A stretch of DNA of 64,000 nt from Ferrimonas futtsuensis DSM 18154 (GTDB taxonomy: Bacteria > Pseudomonadota > Gammaproteobacteria > Enterobacterales > Shewanellaceae): positions 124,001 to 188,000 of the forward strand of contig NZ_AUGL01000002.1 of NCBI RefSeq assembly GCF_000422645.1. Reading direction: 5' to 3'. Below are positions 43,812 to 52,535 of the stretch, in pieces (within the stretch, counting starts at the first letter, position 1; every line of letters begins with the position of its first letter). The translations under genes and the position numbers were made by a program. Under the pieces are notes generated by a model that ran no database searches, was not told the DNA's origin, and worked only from the letters and a program-made list of their open reading frames with translations.

Positions 43812-45320
43812 TCAGGCGTCCGCTTTGATGGTCTTGGGCACGATCATGCCCATGGTCAGGCACTCCAGGCAGGAGGTGGAGCTCAGGCGTGCGTGGCCGT
43901 GTACCCCACCGGTTACCTCTCCGGCACCGTACAGCTTTTTGATGGGCTTCATGGTGCGGCAATCCAGCACCCGGCCACCCATGTCGGTTTTCAGGCCGCC
44001 CATGCAGTAGTGAACCTTGGGCCAGATGCGGCTGACCACGAAGGGGGGCTTAAGCTCGACGGCGGTGTCCATCTTGCGACCGAAGTCGGGATCGTTGCGT
44101 TTGGGTACCTGGGCGTTCCACTGGGCCAGGGTCTGCTTCAGCTCGGCCAGAGGGACGTTGAACTTCTCGGCCAGCTGCTCCAGGCTGTCCACCCTCCAGG
44201 CCATTTCGTCCCGCAGGGCGCGGACCACACGGTCATCGTCGGGGTGGTCGTTGTAGTTGAACAGCACCAGCGGATAGGCAGGGGTGCCGTCCTGATGGCG
44301 GTTTTTCATGATGGCGGTGGAGCAGGTCAGCCGGTCGGCGCGCTCGTTCATGTAACGTTTGCCGCTCAGTACGCTGACGGAGATCCCCTCGTGCCAACCG
44401 ATGGAGAGCAGGGCGTTGGACCAGCCGAAGCCGCCTTCATCAGGAGAGCCCCAGTGACCGGTCTGGATCATGTTGAGGTGAACCGGCAGGGCTCCGTGGG
44501 CCATGGCGGCCAGCATCACTTCGCCGGTGGCGCCCAGGTGGTTGGTGCCGTCCAGGGTGGGATCCAGGGATGGGTCCACGGCGGCGCGCAGGGCCATGTT
44601 GCGGGTGAAGCCACCGGAGGCGCAGATCACTGCCTTATTGGCCTTGATGCGCACCAGGGAACCGGTTTTCTGGTCGGGGAAGCGATAGCCGCGGCGAACC
44701 ACCACACCTTCTACTTCACCCTGGTCGTTGAGGATGAAGTCCTCGATGTAGTGCTGCAGGCGATACTCCACGCCCTCTTTCTTACCCGCTTCATACAGCT
44801 TGGTGGTGATGTCACCGCCGGTGCCGTGCTTGGTGCGGATGGCGCGGGCCTTGTTGTGGCCACCGACCTGGATGTTGAAGTTTTTGCGGAACTCGACCCC
44901 GGCATCGACGCACATGTGGTAGGCGCCCAGTGCGTGTTCGGCGATCTGGGTCAGCATCGCCTCATCGGCCATACCCCGGCCGGAGATCATCTGATCCTTC
45001 ACCAGTTCGGCCGGGCTGTCGTCTTCGATTCCCTGAGAAAGTTGGATGGGGTTGTTGGGCACGGCAAACCAACCGCCGTTGATGGCGGAGTTACCCCCAA
45101 TAACTTGCATCTTCTCCAGGACCAGGACCTTGCCCAGCCCCTGACGTTTGGCATTCAGTGCGCTGGAGAGGCCGGCGAAGCCGGAACCGATCACCAGTAC
45201 ATCAACCTCTTCATCCCATTTGGTGGCTGGGCCGGCGGTTGCCACCGCGGGCAATCCTGCTGCCAGGCCACCGGCGGCCAGGCCGGCACCGAGTCGCAGG
45301 AATGAACGTCTGTTCGACAT
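43812..45320 (-). CDS. Tat-exported flavoprotein reductase (fumarate-reductase superfamily)
   Basis: 502 residues. Tat signal NRRSFLRLGAGLAAGG, then the FAD-binding GSGFAGLSSA (about 46-55). Compared with Shewanella fumarate reductase, the catalytic proton-donor Arg (R330 in NERADRLTCST) and the second carboxylate-binding Arg (R478 in GHARLSS) are kept. One substrate His is replaced (VHHTMGG becomes VHYCMGG, Y438), and the WIQ-x-H-P region reads MIQTGHW. So it probably reduces a different unsaturated acid, such as acrylate, urocanate or an aryl acrylate. GGAGAA precedes the start. First gene of the four-gene operon. Confidence 0.92.
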   Translation of the reverse strand: MSNRRSFLRLGAGLAAGGLAAGLPAVATAGPATKWDEEVDVLVIGSGFAGLSSALNAKRQGLGKVLVLEKMQVIGGNSAINGGWFAVPNNPIQLSQGIEDDSPAELVKDQMISGRGMADEAMLTQIAEHALGAYHMCVDAGVEFRKNFNIQVGGHNKARAIRTKHGTGGDITTKLYEAGKKEGVEYRLQHYIEDFILNDQGEVEGVVVRRGYRFPDQKTGSLVRIKANKAVICASGGFTRNMALRAAVDPSLDPTLDGTNHLGATGEVMLAAMAHGALPVHLNMIQTGHWGSPDEGGFGWSNALLSIGWHEGISVSVLSGKRYMNERADRLTCSTAIMKNRHQDGTPAYPLVLFNYNDHPDDDRVVRALRDEMAWRVDSLEQLAEKFNVPLAELKQTLAQWNAQVPKRNDPDFGRKMDTAVELKPPFVVSRIWPKVHYCMGGLKTDMGGRVLDCRTMKPIKKLYGAGEVTGGVHGHARLSSTSCLECLTMGMIVPKTIKADA

Positions 45321-45923
45321 GATTTCTCCAAAGTCGAGAGTGTGTGTGGGATGCAGGTTACGGGGATGCCGCTTCCCGTGCCGTGATGGCTCTATGGAGA
45401 AACTGTTCTCATCGGCGACGGCCAGGATGAACTATTTTACTGAGATGGCAGATGAAATTAGAGCTGAGTTGAAATGAATCCGAGTCGCCTCTCAGATTCC
45501 GGGCAGAGTGTGGCTTGGATCGCCGAATGGGGGACAGAAGATTCCGTGACCTCCTTCAAAACAGTTTTTTCACTCCTCTCTGATTAGTAAGAAAAAAAGG
45601 TTCTGGTCTGTCCAGGTTAATGAAATGTTGCAAGGTGTTGGTGTGAAAGGTTTTCTGGCAAATCACACTGGAAATTGAAGGGTGGGCCGATGAAAAAAAC
45701 TGAAATCGGTGCTGGTTTTGGTTTTTGTTGGAGATTATGCCTTTCAATTCGCTAAAGCGTGGCGAATTGTTCGTTGTAAAAGGCCCGTGATGATGCATCG
45801 GGCTGAAAACGACAATCATTCGGCCTTTACACACCAGAAATGGCGGCCTAGGTTGCTCTTTGTCACAGTGTGAAGTCGTGGCCTGAAGGAAGTAATAATC
45901 ATAACTATCAATGGGTAGAACCT
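45321..45923. other. Divergent regulatory region, flavoprotein operon and subtilase
   Basis: About 600 bases with no gene recognised. It must hold both promoters. The visible structure is the inverted repeat at 45745-45769. Several TGTGA/TCACA half-sites occur (45640, 45664, 45862 areas) without correct pairing. Confidence 0.55.
45745..45769. promoter_or_regulatory. Candidate operator: inverted repeat
   Basis: CAATTCGC and GCGAATTG, perfect 8-bp arms separated by 9 bases, total 25 bases. Such spacing suits a dimeric regulator. It lies about 155 bases before the subtilase start and 425 from the flavoprotein start. Confidence 0.4.
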
Positions 45924-47507
45924 ATGACTCTGATAAAGAAAAGTGCCCTGGCTGCCACTACTTTGGCGGCTCTTGGTCTGGTGAACCTCAGCCACGCGGC
46001 CGAGATGGAACGCTATATCGTTAAATTCAAGGCAGGCAAAGGACAGGGAGTGGCGGCCAGTGTTGCCCAGGGCAAGGGCAAGGTTGAGCGGATGCTCGCC
46101 AATCATAACGCCATGTCCGTCAGTCTGCCGGCCCAGGCATTGAAGGGGTTACAGAACAACCCCAACGTTGAGTACCTGGAAGCGGACGTTAAGCGGTACA
46201 TGATGTCTGAAACCGTTCCCTACGGCATTCCCATGGTGCAGGCAGACATGCTGTCCGATGCGGCCGCCTCTAATACACTGGTGTGCATCATCGACTCAGG
46301 CTATGACGGCGGACACGAAGACCTCAATCACAACGGCGCGGTGCAGGGTACCGATGATCCCGGCACAGGCAGTTGGAACACCGATGAGAACAGCCACGGT
46401 ACCCACGTGGCCGGCACCATCGCTGGTGTGGCCAACAACGTCGGTGTCGTAGGTGTGCTGCCCAACAGCAACCTGAACCTGCACATCATCAAGGTGTTTG
46501 GTGCCGATGGCTGGGCTTACTCCTCGGGCCTGGTGGCGGCATTGGATGCCTGTAAGGCGGCCCAGGCAGACCGCCAGCTGGATCGCATGGTGATCAACAT
46601 GAGCCTTGGGGGCTCACGCTCCAACCGCACCGAGATGCGCGCTTTCGATCAGGCTTTTTCTGAGGGAATTCTGAGCATTGCGGCGGCGGGTAACGATGGC
46701 AATACCCGTCACTCCTATCCGGCGTCCTACGATTCCGTGGTGTCTGTTGCCGCCATCGATGAGAATAAGATGGTGGCTGACTTCTCTCAGCAGACCAATC
46801 AGGTTGAGTTGTCCGGCCCTGGTGTCGGTGTGCTCTCTAGCGTGCCCATGAACAGCGCCGCCAAGTCGGATCTGACCGTGAATGGTGGAGCCATCGCGTC
46901 TGCCATGATGGATGGTTCACCCATCCAGTCGGCGTCCGGCGATCTGGTGGACTGTGGTACCGGCGAGGCCAGCTGCGCCGCCTCCGGCAAGATCTGTCTG
47001 ATCGCCCGGGGCAATGTCAGCTTCTCTGATAAGGTGCTCAACTGCGAAAGCAATGGTGGCATCGGTGCGGTGATCTACAACAATGAACCAGGCATGTTGT
47101 ATGGCACCCTTGGAGAGGTGGCCACCCAGATTCCGTCTGTGGGGATCAGTGACACCGACGGCGCCGCGCTGCAGGCCAGCCTGGGCAGCGCCAATCTGGC
47201 GGTATCCACGGATCACTATGCCTACTTCGACGGTACCTCTATGGCCACGCCACACGTTGTGGGTGTGGCGGCCCTGGTGTGGAGCAACAACCCCACCTGC
47301 AGCAATGCCGAGCTTCGTTCTGCCCTGAGCAGTACTGCCGAAGATCTGGGGGCGGCCGGTCGCGATGATGCCTATGGACACGGACTGGTGCGCGCCTACG
47401 ATGCTCACCTGGCCCTGGCCAGCTGCACCGGAGGCTCCGGTGGCGGTGACACCGGTGGCGGCGGTAATGGTAAGCCTGATAAGGGCCCTAAAGGTAAGCC
47501 CAACTAA
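45924..47507 (+). CDS. Secreted subtilisin-family (S8) serine protease with PA insert
   Basis: 527 residues. Signal peptide ends at SHAA. An inhibitor I9-type propeptide (about 28-92) precedes the catalytic domain with Asp124 (IIDSGYDG), His158 (SHGTHVAGT) and Ser439 (DGTSMATPH). A PA domain (about 315-425, with CLIARGNVSFSDK) is inserted before the Ser. The C-terminus is a Gly-rich then Lys/Pro-rich tail (GGDTGGGGNGKPDKG), possibly a cleaved linker. Extracellular protein degradation is the likely role. ATG 45924 is used; the frame opens at 45870. Confidence 0.93.
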   Translation: MTLIKKSALAATTLAALGLVNLSHAAEMERYIVKFKAGKGQGVAASVAQGKGKVERMLANHNAMSVSLPAQALKGLQNNPNVEYLEADVKRYMMSETVPYGIPMVQADMLSDAAASNTLVCIIDSGYDGGHEDLNHNGAVQGTDDPGTGSWNTDENSHGTHVAGTIAGVANNVGVVGVLPNSNLNLHIIKVFGADGWAYSSGLVAALDACKAAQADRQLDRMVINMSLGGSRSNRTEMRAFDQAFSEGILSIAAAGNDGNTRHSYPASYDSVVSVAAIDENKMVADFSQQTNQVELSGPGVGVLSSVPMNSAAKSDLTVNGGAIASAMMDGSPIQSASGDLVDCGTGEASCAASGKICLIARGNVSFSDKVLNCESNGGIGAVIYNNEPGMLYGTLGEVATQIPSVGISDTDGAALQASLGSANLAVSTDHYAYFDGTSMATPHVVGVAALVWSNNPTCSNAELRSALSSTAEDLGAAGRDDAYGHGLVRAYDAHLALASCTGGSGGGDTGGGGNGKPDKGPKGKPN

Positions 47508-47538
47508 AGCGTGTTAGAGGTGATTTCCTGAAAGAGTT

Positions 47539-47563
47539 GGGCCGGCGTTTGCCGGCCCTTTTT
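47539..47563 (+). terminator. Terminator of the subtilase gene
   Basis: GGGCCGGC / GCCGGCCC stem with loop GTTT and TTTTT, between convergent genes. Confidence 0.9.
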
Positions 47564-47571
47564 CGTCACAG

Positions 47572-49083
47572 TCATAACTGGTCCTCGATGGGCAGCCATT
47601 GCAGGAACCAGGCCCCGAATCGCCGCCAAAACCCTGCGTCCGGCTCACTTTCCTGGGTGACCCCCGTTGCCAGATCGTGCCACCTGAGTTCCCCCTGCTC
47701 CAGGGACAGCTTGTAGGCCACCTGGCTCAGTGCTTCATTCAGGCCGTCGTTCACCGCTCCGGCCAGCTCATTTGAGTGGATGAACACCCCCATCTCGGTG
47801 TTGATCTGGGCAGAGCGGGGATCGAGGTTAAAGGAGCCGACAAACAGGACCTCGCCGTCAAACACCATGGTTTTGGCGTGCAGGCTCGCCTGAGAGGAGG
47901 CGTTCCAGGCGCCCGGTTCCAGGCCTGGCAGGCGTTTGGTTTCCCACAGATCCACCCCGGCCTCCAGCATCCCCTGGCGATACCCTTTGTAGCCGGAGTG
48001 CACGGCGACCACATCGGTGGCGGCCAGGGAGTTGGTGAGCACCCGCACCCTGACTCCCTGTTTGACCAATTGGGCCAGCGCTTTGACCCCGTCTTCACCT
48101 GGGACAAAGTAGGGGGAAACCAGCAACAGGTCGTGCTTGGTGGCTTCGAAGTAGCGGGTCAGGGCATCCACCATCAGGGTGGGCGTCTGTTCCTGGACCG
48201 CCGCCTTTTCCGGTGCGTCGGCCACCACGTGAATCTCACCCCAATAGAGGGGCAGGGTCTTCTCGGTCAGGTGGCGAACCAGAGGCGTATCGCGCAGGGA
48301 GTCGATATAGGCCTGCTGTCGGGCCTGATCCCGCTCAATCACTTCGGCAAACTCACGGGTTATCTGGTCCGTAGAGATCGCCTCCTGCTCGAGGATAAGG
48401 TGCTCGACGCCTATGGCAAAGCCACTGTTCCAGTACAAGTCGAACTGGCTGGCGGTTTCGGTGACCGCAGGCCCCAGCAGCATCACGTCGAAGTCACCAA
48501 AACTGACCTGCTGATTGGCGGCAAAGTACTCATCGCCAATATTGCGGCCGCCGGTAATCGCCAGCGTGCCGTCCACCACCATGGATTTGTTGTGCATTCG
48601 ACGGTTGGTCCTATCGAAACTGGCCAGCATCTCCAGGGAGCGCCATCGTCTGTTTGTGAAAGGGTTAAACAAGCGAACCTGAATGTTAGGGTGCTGATTA
48701 AGGCGTGACAGGGCATCGTCTTTGCCGCTCTGCATGTCGTCCAGCAGCAGTCTCACCCGGACACCTCGCTCCGCCGCTTGCCACAGGCTCCAGAGCAGGG
48801 CGCGGCCAGTGTCATCGCCCCGATAGATGTAGGTCTGCAGATCGATGCTGCTGACCGCCTGGCTGGCGGCCAGTAGCCGGATGATCAGTGCCTCACGGCC
48901 ATCCGAGATGGGGTAGACGCCGCTGAGCCCGGCTTGTTCAGACACCAGAGGGGCAAAGGCCTGGTATAGGGGGCTGTGTTCCGGTGCCGGCCGGCTGTGA
49001 CTGGGAGTCTGAGCCACCTGCGGCAGCGAGGTGGCACAGCCGGCAAGCAGCAGGCAGAAAAGCATCAGCAGGTGTTTGGCCAT
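47572..49083 (-). CDS. Phospholipase D family lipoprotein (ClsC-like)
   Basis: 503 residues with lipobox LLLAGC. Two HKD motifs are present: HNKSMVVDG (about residue 165) and HAKTMVFDG (about 395). Length and layout fit the YmdC/ClsC group, which makes cardiolipin from phosphatidylglycerol and phosphatidylethanolamine; a general phospholipase is the alternative. No ymdB-type partner is adjacent. The ribosome site is weak. A terminator-like hairpin in its leader (49146-49170) may attenuate it. Confidence 0.88.
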   Translation of the reverse strand: MAKHLLMLFCLLLAGCATSLPQVAQTPSHSRPAPEHSPLYQAFAPLVSEQAGLSGVYPISDGREALIIRLLAASQAVSSIDLQTYIYRGDDTGRALLWSLWQAAERGVRVRLLLDDMQSGKDDALSRLNQHPNIQVRLFNPFTNRRWRSLEMLASFDRTNRRMHNKSMVVDGTLAITGGRNIGDEYFAANQQVSFGDFDVMLLGPAVTETASQFDLYWNSGFAIGVEHLILEQEAISTDQITREFAEVIERDQARQQAYIDSLRDTPLVRHLTEKTLPLYWGEIHVVADAPEKAAVQEQTPTLMVDALTRYFEATKHDLLLVSPYFVPGEDGVKALAQLVKQGVRVRVLTNSLAATDVVAVHSGYKGYRQGMLEAGVDLWETKRLPGLEPGAWNASSQASLHAKTMVFDGEVLFVGSFNLDPRSAQINTEMGVFIHSNELAGAVNDGLNEALSQVAYKLSLEQGELRWHDLATGVTQESEPDAGFWRRFGAWFLQWLPIEDQL

Positions 49084-49535
49084 TGGGCTGGGTCCATATA
49101 GGAATGAATATTAAGCCTAGCAATGGGTTAGCCTGAGTAACAAGCAAAAAAAAACGGCCAGAGGGCCGTTAAGGCGGGTTGTCGTGAACAACAGGTGATC
49201 ATCAATGTCTACGGACCCCAGGGTTTAAAGGATCACGGTTTCCTGCTCAGCCTTGTTGTGACCCAGATCTCAATGGTGTTCATTTTGTCGGCGGGGTCTG
49301 ACTTTGGCGGTGTCGTTGAAAGAGGGGAGCGCCCTCTCCGGTCTGTATGGGGGCCCAGTCTTAGCACCTTCTTGCCTCGCCCTCCCCTGAGCCTGATTCA
49401 AACTTCCTCTTTGTTCTCAAGCTGTTCTAACTTGCTTATTCATCAAATTGGGCCCAAAGTGGGAATTAATCCTCTGGTGAATTAATGCCTGAAGCCTAGA
49501 CTGTCGTCATTCACAGATTATGGAGTGACCCACAG
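49084..49535. other. Divergent region between the PLD gene and the HlyD gene
   Basis: About 450 bases without a supported gene. A 96-codon plus-strand frame has no ribosome site or family features. The main element is the minus-strand terminator at 49146-49170. Confidence 0.5.
49146..49170 (-). terminator. Orphan terminator upstream of the PLD gene
   Basis: AACGGCC / GGCCGTT stem (49153-49159 with 49164-49170) followed on the minus strand by a run of nine T. No minus-strand gene precedes it, and it lies 63 bases ahead of the PLD start. Either a leader attenuator or the end of a small RNA. Confidence 0.75.
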
Positions 49536-50486
49536 ATGAGAGCCCTGTTCTCCCTCTTTCTTTCTCTTCCTCTTCTGGCAGCCTGTAGTGGTGACGGCGC
49601 CTCCATGGCGCTGGGTACCCTGGAGCGGGACCGGGTGATTCTTACTGCCACCGCCAATCAGATAGTACGCAGCACGCCCATAGCCGAAGGCAGTCCTGTC
49701 CATCAAGGCGATGTGCTGGTGGTGCTGGACGATACTCAGCAGAAAGCGATTGTTGCCCGGGCCCGCGCCGAGGTGGCTAAAGCCAACGCCTATCTGCTCA
49801 GGCTGACCAACGGAGAGCGTCCCGAGGACATTGCCGCCGCCCAGGCCAATCTGCATCGGGTGGAAGCCACCCTGGTGGAGGCCCGGGCCAACTATCAGCG
49901 TGCCGTCACCCTGGTGCAGAGAAAGCTCGCCAGCCAGGCGGAACTGGACAGTGCGCTGGCCAACCGGGATGCCGCCATCGCCGAGCGTGAGTCCGCCAAT
50001 GAGCAGCTGATCAAGTTGACCCGGGGCAGCCGGGTGGAGGACATCACTCAGGCTCAGGCTTCCCTGGAGGCAGCACAAGCTGAGCAGGCGCTGCAGGAGC
50101 AGATTTTGAGTGACCTGACTGTGGTGGCCACCCGAGATGGGATTTTGGACAGCCTGCCCTATAACGTGGGTGAGCGGGTGCCCATGAGCGGCATCGTGGC
50201 GGCCATTCAGGCGGAGATGGCCCCCTTTGCCCGGGTTTATGTGCCTGAGCCATACCGGGTGGCGATGATCCCGGGGATGACCCTCACCGTCCATGTGGAT
50301 GGGGTGGAGGCCTCCTTTGAAGGCACGTTGCGCTGGATCGCCACCGAGCCCGCATTTACCCCCTATTATGCCCTGAATGAGCAGGACCGGGCGCGCCTGG
50401 TCTACCTGGCCGAGGTGCTTCTGCCAGACTCGGCCATGAGACTGCCCTCCGGTGTGCCTGCCCAGGTGGAGATGCCCCATGACTAA
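49536..50486 (+). CDS. HlyD-family periplasmic adaptor (lipoprotein)
   Basis: 316 residues with lipobox LLAAC. It shows the adaptor layout: lipoyl half (GSPVHQGDVLVVLDDTQQ), a long coiled-coil hairpin (about residues 70-200, RARAEVAKANA, EAAQAEQAL), the second lipoyl half (VVATRDGILDSLPYNVGERV) and a beta barrel. Resembles YbhG. It is the first gene of an efflux operon; its stop overlaps the ATPase start by 8 bases. Confidence 0.9.
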   Translation: MRALFSLFLSLPLLAACSGDGASMALGTLERDRVILTATANQIVRSTPIAEGSPVHQGDVLVVLDDTQQKAIVARARAEVAKANAYLLRLTNGERPEDIAAAQANLHRVEATLVEARANYQRAVTLVQRKLASQAELDSALANRDAAIAERESANEQLIKLTRGSRVEDITQAQASLEAAQAEQALQEQILSDLTVVATRDGILDSLPYNVGERVPMSGIVAAIQAEMAPFARVYVPEPYRVAMIPGMTLTVHVDGVEASFEGTLRWIATEPAFTPYYALNEQDRARLVYLAEVLLPDSAMRLPSGVPAQVEMPHD

Positions 50487-51405
50487 CTACGCCATCGAAG
50501 CCGATGGCCTGGTGAGGCGATTTGGTGACTTCAAGGCGGTGGACGGGCTCAACCTCAAGGTGCCCAAGGGCAGCATCTACGGCTTTTTGGGGCCCAACGG
50601 TTGCGGCAAGTCCACCACCATCCGCATGTTGACCGGCTTGTTGATGCCCAGTGAAGGCAGTGTGTCTGTGCTGGGGTTGGAGATCCCCCGTCAGGCGGAG
50701 GAGCTGCGCCTGCGTATCGGCTACATGACCCAGAAGTTCTCCCTCTACGACGATCTGACCGTGAAGGAAAACCTGGAGTTTATTGGCCAGATCTATGGCA
50801 TGGGCCGGGCTGAACTGAGGCAAAGGATAGAAGACCAGCTGGCGACCTATGGCCTGACCCGCCTGATTAACCAGAGGGCCGGAGGAATGAGTGGTGGTCA
50901 GAAGCAGCGGCTCGGGCTGGCGGCGGCCACCATGCACAAGCCGGACCTGCTGTTCCTGGATGAGCCCACTTCGGCGGTGGACCCGGAGAATCGTCGCGAA
51001 TTCTGGGAGCAGTTGTTCGATCTCTCCGATGGGGGCACCACCATCTTGGTGACCACCCACTATATGGATGAGGCAGAGCGTTGCCACGGTTTGGCTATTA
51101 TGGAGTCGGGCGTGGTGCGTGCCGACGGCGCCCCGGAAACCCTGATGCAGGAGATGGGGGTCAGCGTGGTGGAGGTGGAAGCACCGGAACTGCGCAGGCT
51201 CAAGTCGGCACTGCTGTCTTTGGATGAGATCCGCTCTGCCGCCCAGCTGGGAATACGCTTGCGGGTGTTGGTGGACAAATCGGTGTCGGAACCCATTCGT
51301 TGGTTGCGCCAGCAGTTCCCCGAATTGACCGATGCCGAGCTGACTCTGGCCCGGCCCAGCCTGGAAGATGTGTTTGTCACCTGTACCGGGGAGGGCCGAC
51401 AGTGA
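50479..51405 (+). CDS. ABC-2 type exporter ATPase
   Basis: 308 residues. Walker A GPNGCGKST, signature MSGGQKQRL, Walker B LLFLDEPTSAVD and the switch His (TTHYMDEAERC) are complete. The C-terminal 80 residues match the DUF4162-like tail of drug and lipid exporters. Unlike E. coli YbhF it has a single nucleotide-binding domain. ATG 50479 overlaps the adaptor gene; its stop overlaps the permease GTG by four bases. Confidence 0.93.
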   Translation: MTNYAIEADGLVRRFGDFKAVDGLNLKVPKGSIYGFLGPNGCGKSTTIRMLTGLLMPSEGSVSVLGLEIPRQAEELRLRIGYMTQKFSLYDDLTVKENLEFIGQIYGMGRAELRQRIEDQLATYGLTRLINQRAGGMSGGQKQRLGLAAATMHKPDLLFLDEPTSAVDPENRREFWEQLFDLSDGGTTILVTTHYMDEAERCHGLAIMESGVVRADGAPETLMQEMGVSVVEVEAPELRRLKSALLSLDEIRSAAQLGIRLRVLVDKSVSEPIRWLRQQFPELTDAELTLARPSLEDVFVTCTGEGRQ

Positions 51406-52496
51406 ACAGTATTAATCGTATGCTGGCCATTGTGTTCAAGGAGCTGCGCCAACTGTCCCGGGATCGCATCACCTTTGGCATGGTGGTGATGATCCCGCTG
51501 ATTCAGCTGTTGCTGTTTGGCTTTGCCATCAATACCGATGTGCGCAACATTCCTGTGGCCGTGGTGGACCAGAGTCAGGCGACCCTGGGACGGGTGGTCA
51601 CCGAGTCGGTGAAGGCCACTCAGGTGGTTGAGGTGACTGAGAAGCTGGCCACTGTGGTCGAGGCGGAGCAGGCGATCGCCGCCGGTCGGGTGCGGGCTGC
51701 CCTGGTACTGCCCCATGACCTCACCCAGAGGGCGGCTCAGGGGCGCACCCTGGGTCAGTGGCTGGTGGACGGTTCGGACACCATGATCAGTTCCGCTTTG
51801 CTGCAGCTGCAGACCATGCCACTGAGCGATCTTATTGTCTCCAAACCCAAGGCGCCCAACACCTTCGAGGTGGCGCTGTTCTACAACCCGTCAAGGCGCT
51901 CGGCGGTGAACATTGTCCCGGGGCTGCTGGGGGTGATCCTGACCATGACCATGATCCTGTTTACCTCGGCAGCCATCGTTCGGGAGCGGGAGAGGGGCAA
52001 CCTGGAGCTGCTGATCACCACTCCGGTACACTCTCTGGAGCTGATGGTGGCGAAGATCATCCCCTATATCTTTATTGGTCTGCTGCAGGTCGCGATCATC
52101 CTGGGGTTGGGGGTGTCGGTATTTGGTGTCCCCATCAACGGGGATCTGACCCAGTTGCTGTTCGCCACTCTGCTGTTTATCGCCGCCAGTCTGACCCTGG
52201 GCCTGGTGATCTCCACCATCGCCACCACCCAGCTGCAGGCGATGCAGATGACGGTGTTCGTGCTGCTGCCCTCGATTCTGTTGTCCGGCTTCATGTTTCC
52301 CTATGAGGCGATGCCGAATGCGGCCCAGTGGATAGCCGAGGTGCTGCCAGCCACCCACTTTATGCGGTTGATTCGCGGGGTGGTGCTGCGAGGCTCGGAT
52401 CTGGGGGCCATGTGGCCAGACTCTCTCTGGCTGGCGGGGTTCACCGTGCTGGGTTTGATGCTGGCGTCACTGAGATTCAAGAAGAGCCTGGATTAA
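51402..52496 (+). CDS. ABC-2 type exporter permease
   Basis: 364 residues. One N-terminal helix, a large periplasmic domain (about 45-175), then five C-terminal helices with the ABC-2 signature ERERGNLELLITTPVHSLEL. Similar to YbhS/YbhR, but only one permease gene is present, so the exporter is presumably a homodimer. GTG 51402 has GGAGGG seven bases ahead. Confidence 0.92.
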   Translation: MNSINRMLAIVFKELRQLSRDRITFGMVVMIPLIQLLLFGFAINTDVRNIPVAVVDQSQATLGRVVTESVKATQVVEVTEKLATVVEAEQAIAAGRVRAALVLPHDLTQRAAQGRTLGQWLVDGSDTMISSALLQLQTMPLSDLIVSKPKAPNTFEVALFYNPSRRSAVNIVPGLLGVILTMTMILFTSAAIVRERERGNLELLITTPVHSLELMVAKIIPYIFIGLLQVAIILGLGVSVFGVPINGDLTQLLFATLLFIAASLTLGLVISTIATTQLQAMQMTVFVLLPSILLSGFMFPYEAMPNAAQWIAEVLPATHFMRLIRGVVLRGSDLGAMWPDSLWLAGFTVLGLMLASLRFKKSLD

Positions 52497-52509
52497 CGCC
52501 AACGCACAA

Positions 52510-52528
52510 GGCCCCGCACTGCGGGGCC
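52510..52528. terminator. GC hairpin between convergent permease and TetR genes
   Basis: GGCCCCGC / GCGGGGCC with loop ACT. Neither side has a real T tract, so termination is plausible but not assured. Confidence 0.5.
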
Positions 52529-52535
52529 CGATGAA

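Noticed and set aside
43698-45305. 535-codon plus-strand frame opposite the flavoprotein gene
   Set aside because: Shadow of a gene with clear FAD and catalytic motifs.
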